Below are positions 63,400 through 64,000 of a stretch of DNA of 64,000 nt, piece after piece. Numbering within the stretch: the stretch's first letter is position 1; the number at the start of each line of letters is the position of its first letter. A program made the translations under genes and the position numbers. Source of the DNA: Methylomonas sp. UP202 (GTDB lineage Bacteria; Pseudomonadota; Gammaproteobacteria; Methylococcales; Methylomonadaceae); NCBI RefSeq assembly GCF_029910655.1, contig NZ_CP123897.1, forward strand, positions 1,612,001-1,676,000, read 5' to 3'. A model generated the notes under the pieces. The model searched no databases. It was not told where the DNA came from and saw only the letters and a program-made list of their open reading frames with translations.

Positions 63400-64000
63400 T
63401 TAGGTCGAAGGATGGGCGGTTTCTACGATGATCTTGAGTTTAGTGCCGGGTTTTATATCGGCCTTGTTTTTAGGGACATTGTTCCATTTGCGCAGTTCGG
63501 TGACGGCGACGTTAAATTTCTTGGAAATTTGCGCCAAGGTGTCGCCCGATTTAACCGTGTAGCTGATTTGCTTGAAAGCCGGTGCCGCCGAAGCGACAGT
63601 AATGTCGCCGCCTTTCTTGACGGTGATTTTTTGGCCAGGCTTCAGAACCGCTTTTTTCGGCAGTTTGTTCCAATTGACGATGTCGTCCCTGTCCACGCCT
63701 AAATGTTGCGCGACGCTCCACAGCGTATCGCCTTTTTTGACCGTGTAGATTTGCTTGCTCGGCGCGGCTTGGGTTGGCGCCGAAGGTTGGGCGGCGGCTA
63801 CGTTGCCGGTCGGTTCGTCACGCAAGGCTTTGTACGAGGTCGGTATCAACAAAACCTTGCCGTCGGCGACCGTTTCGCCGTCCAGGTGGTTGACTTGGAT
63901 AATCTCGTCAACCGACGTGTTGTGTTTCTTAGCGATGACTTTCAAGCTTTCTCGGTGGCCCACGGTATGGTGCATCCATTTGATGCGTTCTTCGTGGGGC
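63400..64000 (-). CDS. mltD: membrane-bound lytic transglycosylase D, LysM C-terminal part (5' part beyond the window)
   Basis: The reading frame enters from the right edge (PHEERIKW just before an internal Met at 63975) and ends at 63400, giving about 200 C-terminal residues. It has three LysM peptidoglycan-binding repeats: HTVGHRESLKVIAKKHNTSV, IYTVKKGDTLWSVAQHLGV, and SYTVKSGDTLAQISKKFNV, with an Ala/Pro linker after the first. The segment RIKW followed by HH..V is the usual join between the MltD catalytic part and its LysM tail, so MltD is the best call; another LysM peptidoglycan hydrolase is possible. Convergent with cvfB. Confidence 0.75.
   Translation of the reverse strand, partial: PHEERIKWMHHTVGHRESLKVIAKKHNTSVDEIIQVNHLDGETVADGKVLLIPTSYKALRDEPTGNVAAAQPSAPTQAAPSKQIYTVKKGDTLWSVAQHLGVDRDDIVNWNKLPKKAVLKPGQKITVKKGGDITVASAAPAFKQISYTVKSGDTLAQISKKFNVAVTELRKWNNVPKNKADIKPGTKLKIIVETAHPST

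Overview
The window looks like chromosome of a gammaproteobacterial (type I) methanotroph close to Methylomonas. Supporting this are a squalene synthase/squalene-hopene cyclase hopanoid locus with hpnG, hpnH, hpnO and hpnM, a draT-draG pair implying nitrogen fixation, CopC/CopD copper genes inside the hopanoid operon, PEP-CTERM surface proteins and a GC-rich genome with AT-richer patches. Genus is inferred from gene content only; there is no rRNA or methane monooxygenase here. No rRNA, tRNA, CRISPR array or intact insertion sequence was found.

Region 1-8 kb is accessory: the start of a GH17 glucanase, two inverted copies of a small MITE-like repeat, a LysR regulator divergent from an EthD-family gene, a four-domain-class (PAS-GGDEF-EAL) cyclic-di-GMP protein, a 42-bp tandem repeat, and a complete integron-type gene cassette (HEPN-like gene plus attC, with matching core sites at both ends) with no integrase nearby. 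Region 8.2-11.7 kb is AT-richer and carries three PEP-CTERM proteins behind a sigma-54-type promoter. Region 11.7-18.5 kb holds a GH30 glycosidase, alanine dehydrogenase, a HerA-like ATPase, and a GNAT/DUF6916/tail-Collar group.

Region 18.8-38.2 kb is the most unusual part. A sulfotransferase is followed by a 12.8-kb gene for a giant (about 4,254 aa) LEPR-XLL/DUF4347 surface protein. Four tightly coupled genes follow: a TolC-like lipoprotein, a small HlyD-like adaptor, a GAF-HlyD adaptor, and a PqqD-like/M50 protease/lipoyl-barrel membrane protein. There is no ABC ATPase. I read this as a dedicated export and surface-assembly locus whose inner-membrane component is a site-2-protease-type protein. 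A secreted phage gp19-like tube protein with its own sigma-54-type promoter follows at 38.8 kb.

Region 39.5-44.5 kb carries a Tat-exported amine oxidase, aquaporin Z, draTG and a mini DUF1640-like protein. Region 44.5-56.9 kb is the hopanoid region. On the minus strand sqs-shc-hpnG-hpnO-copC-copD-dxs forms one tight operon, and on the plus strand lie hpnH-hpnM-mlaA. Region 56.9-60.5 kb is xseB-ispA-dxs-apt, with the second dxs. The two dxs genes share a 1,842-bp block without indels at a constant 12,907-bp offset and frame the hopanoid genes. The window ends with parE, cvfB and the C-terminal LysM part of mltD.
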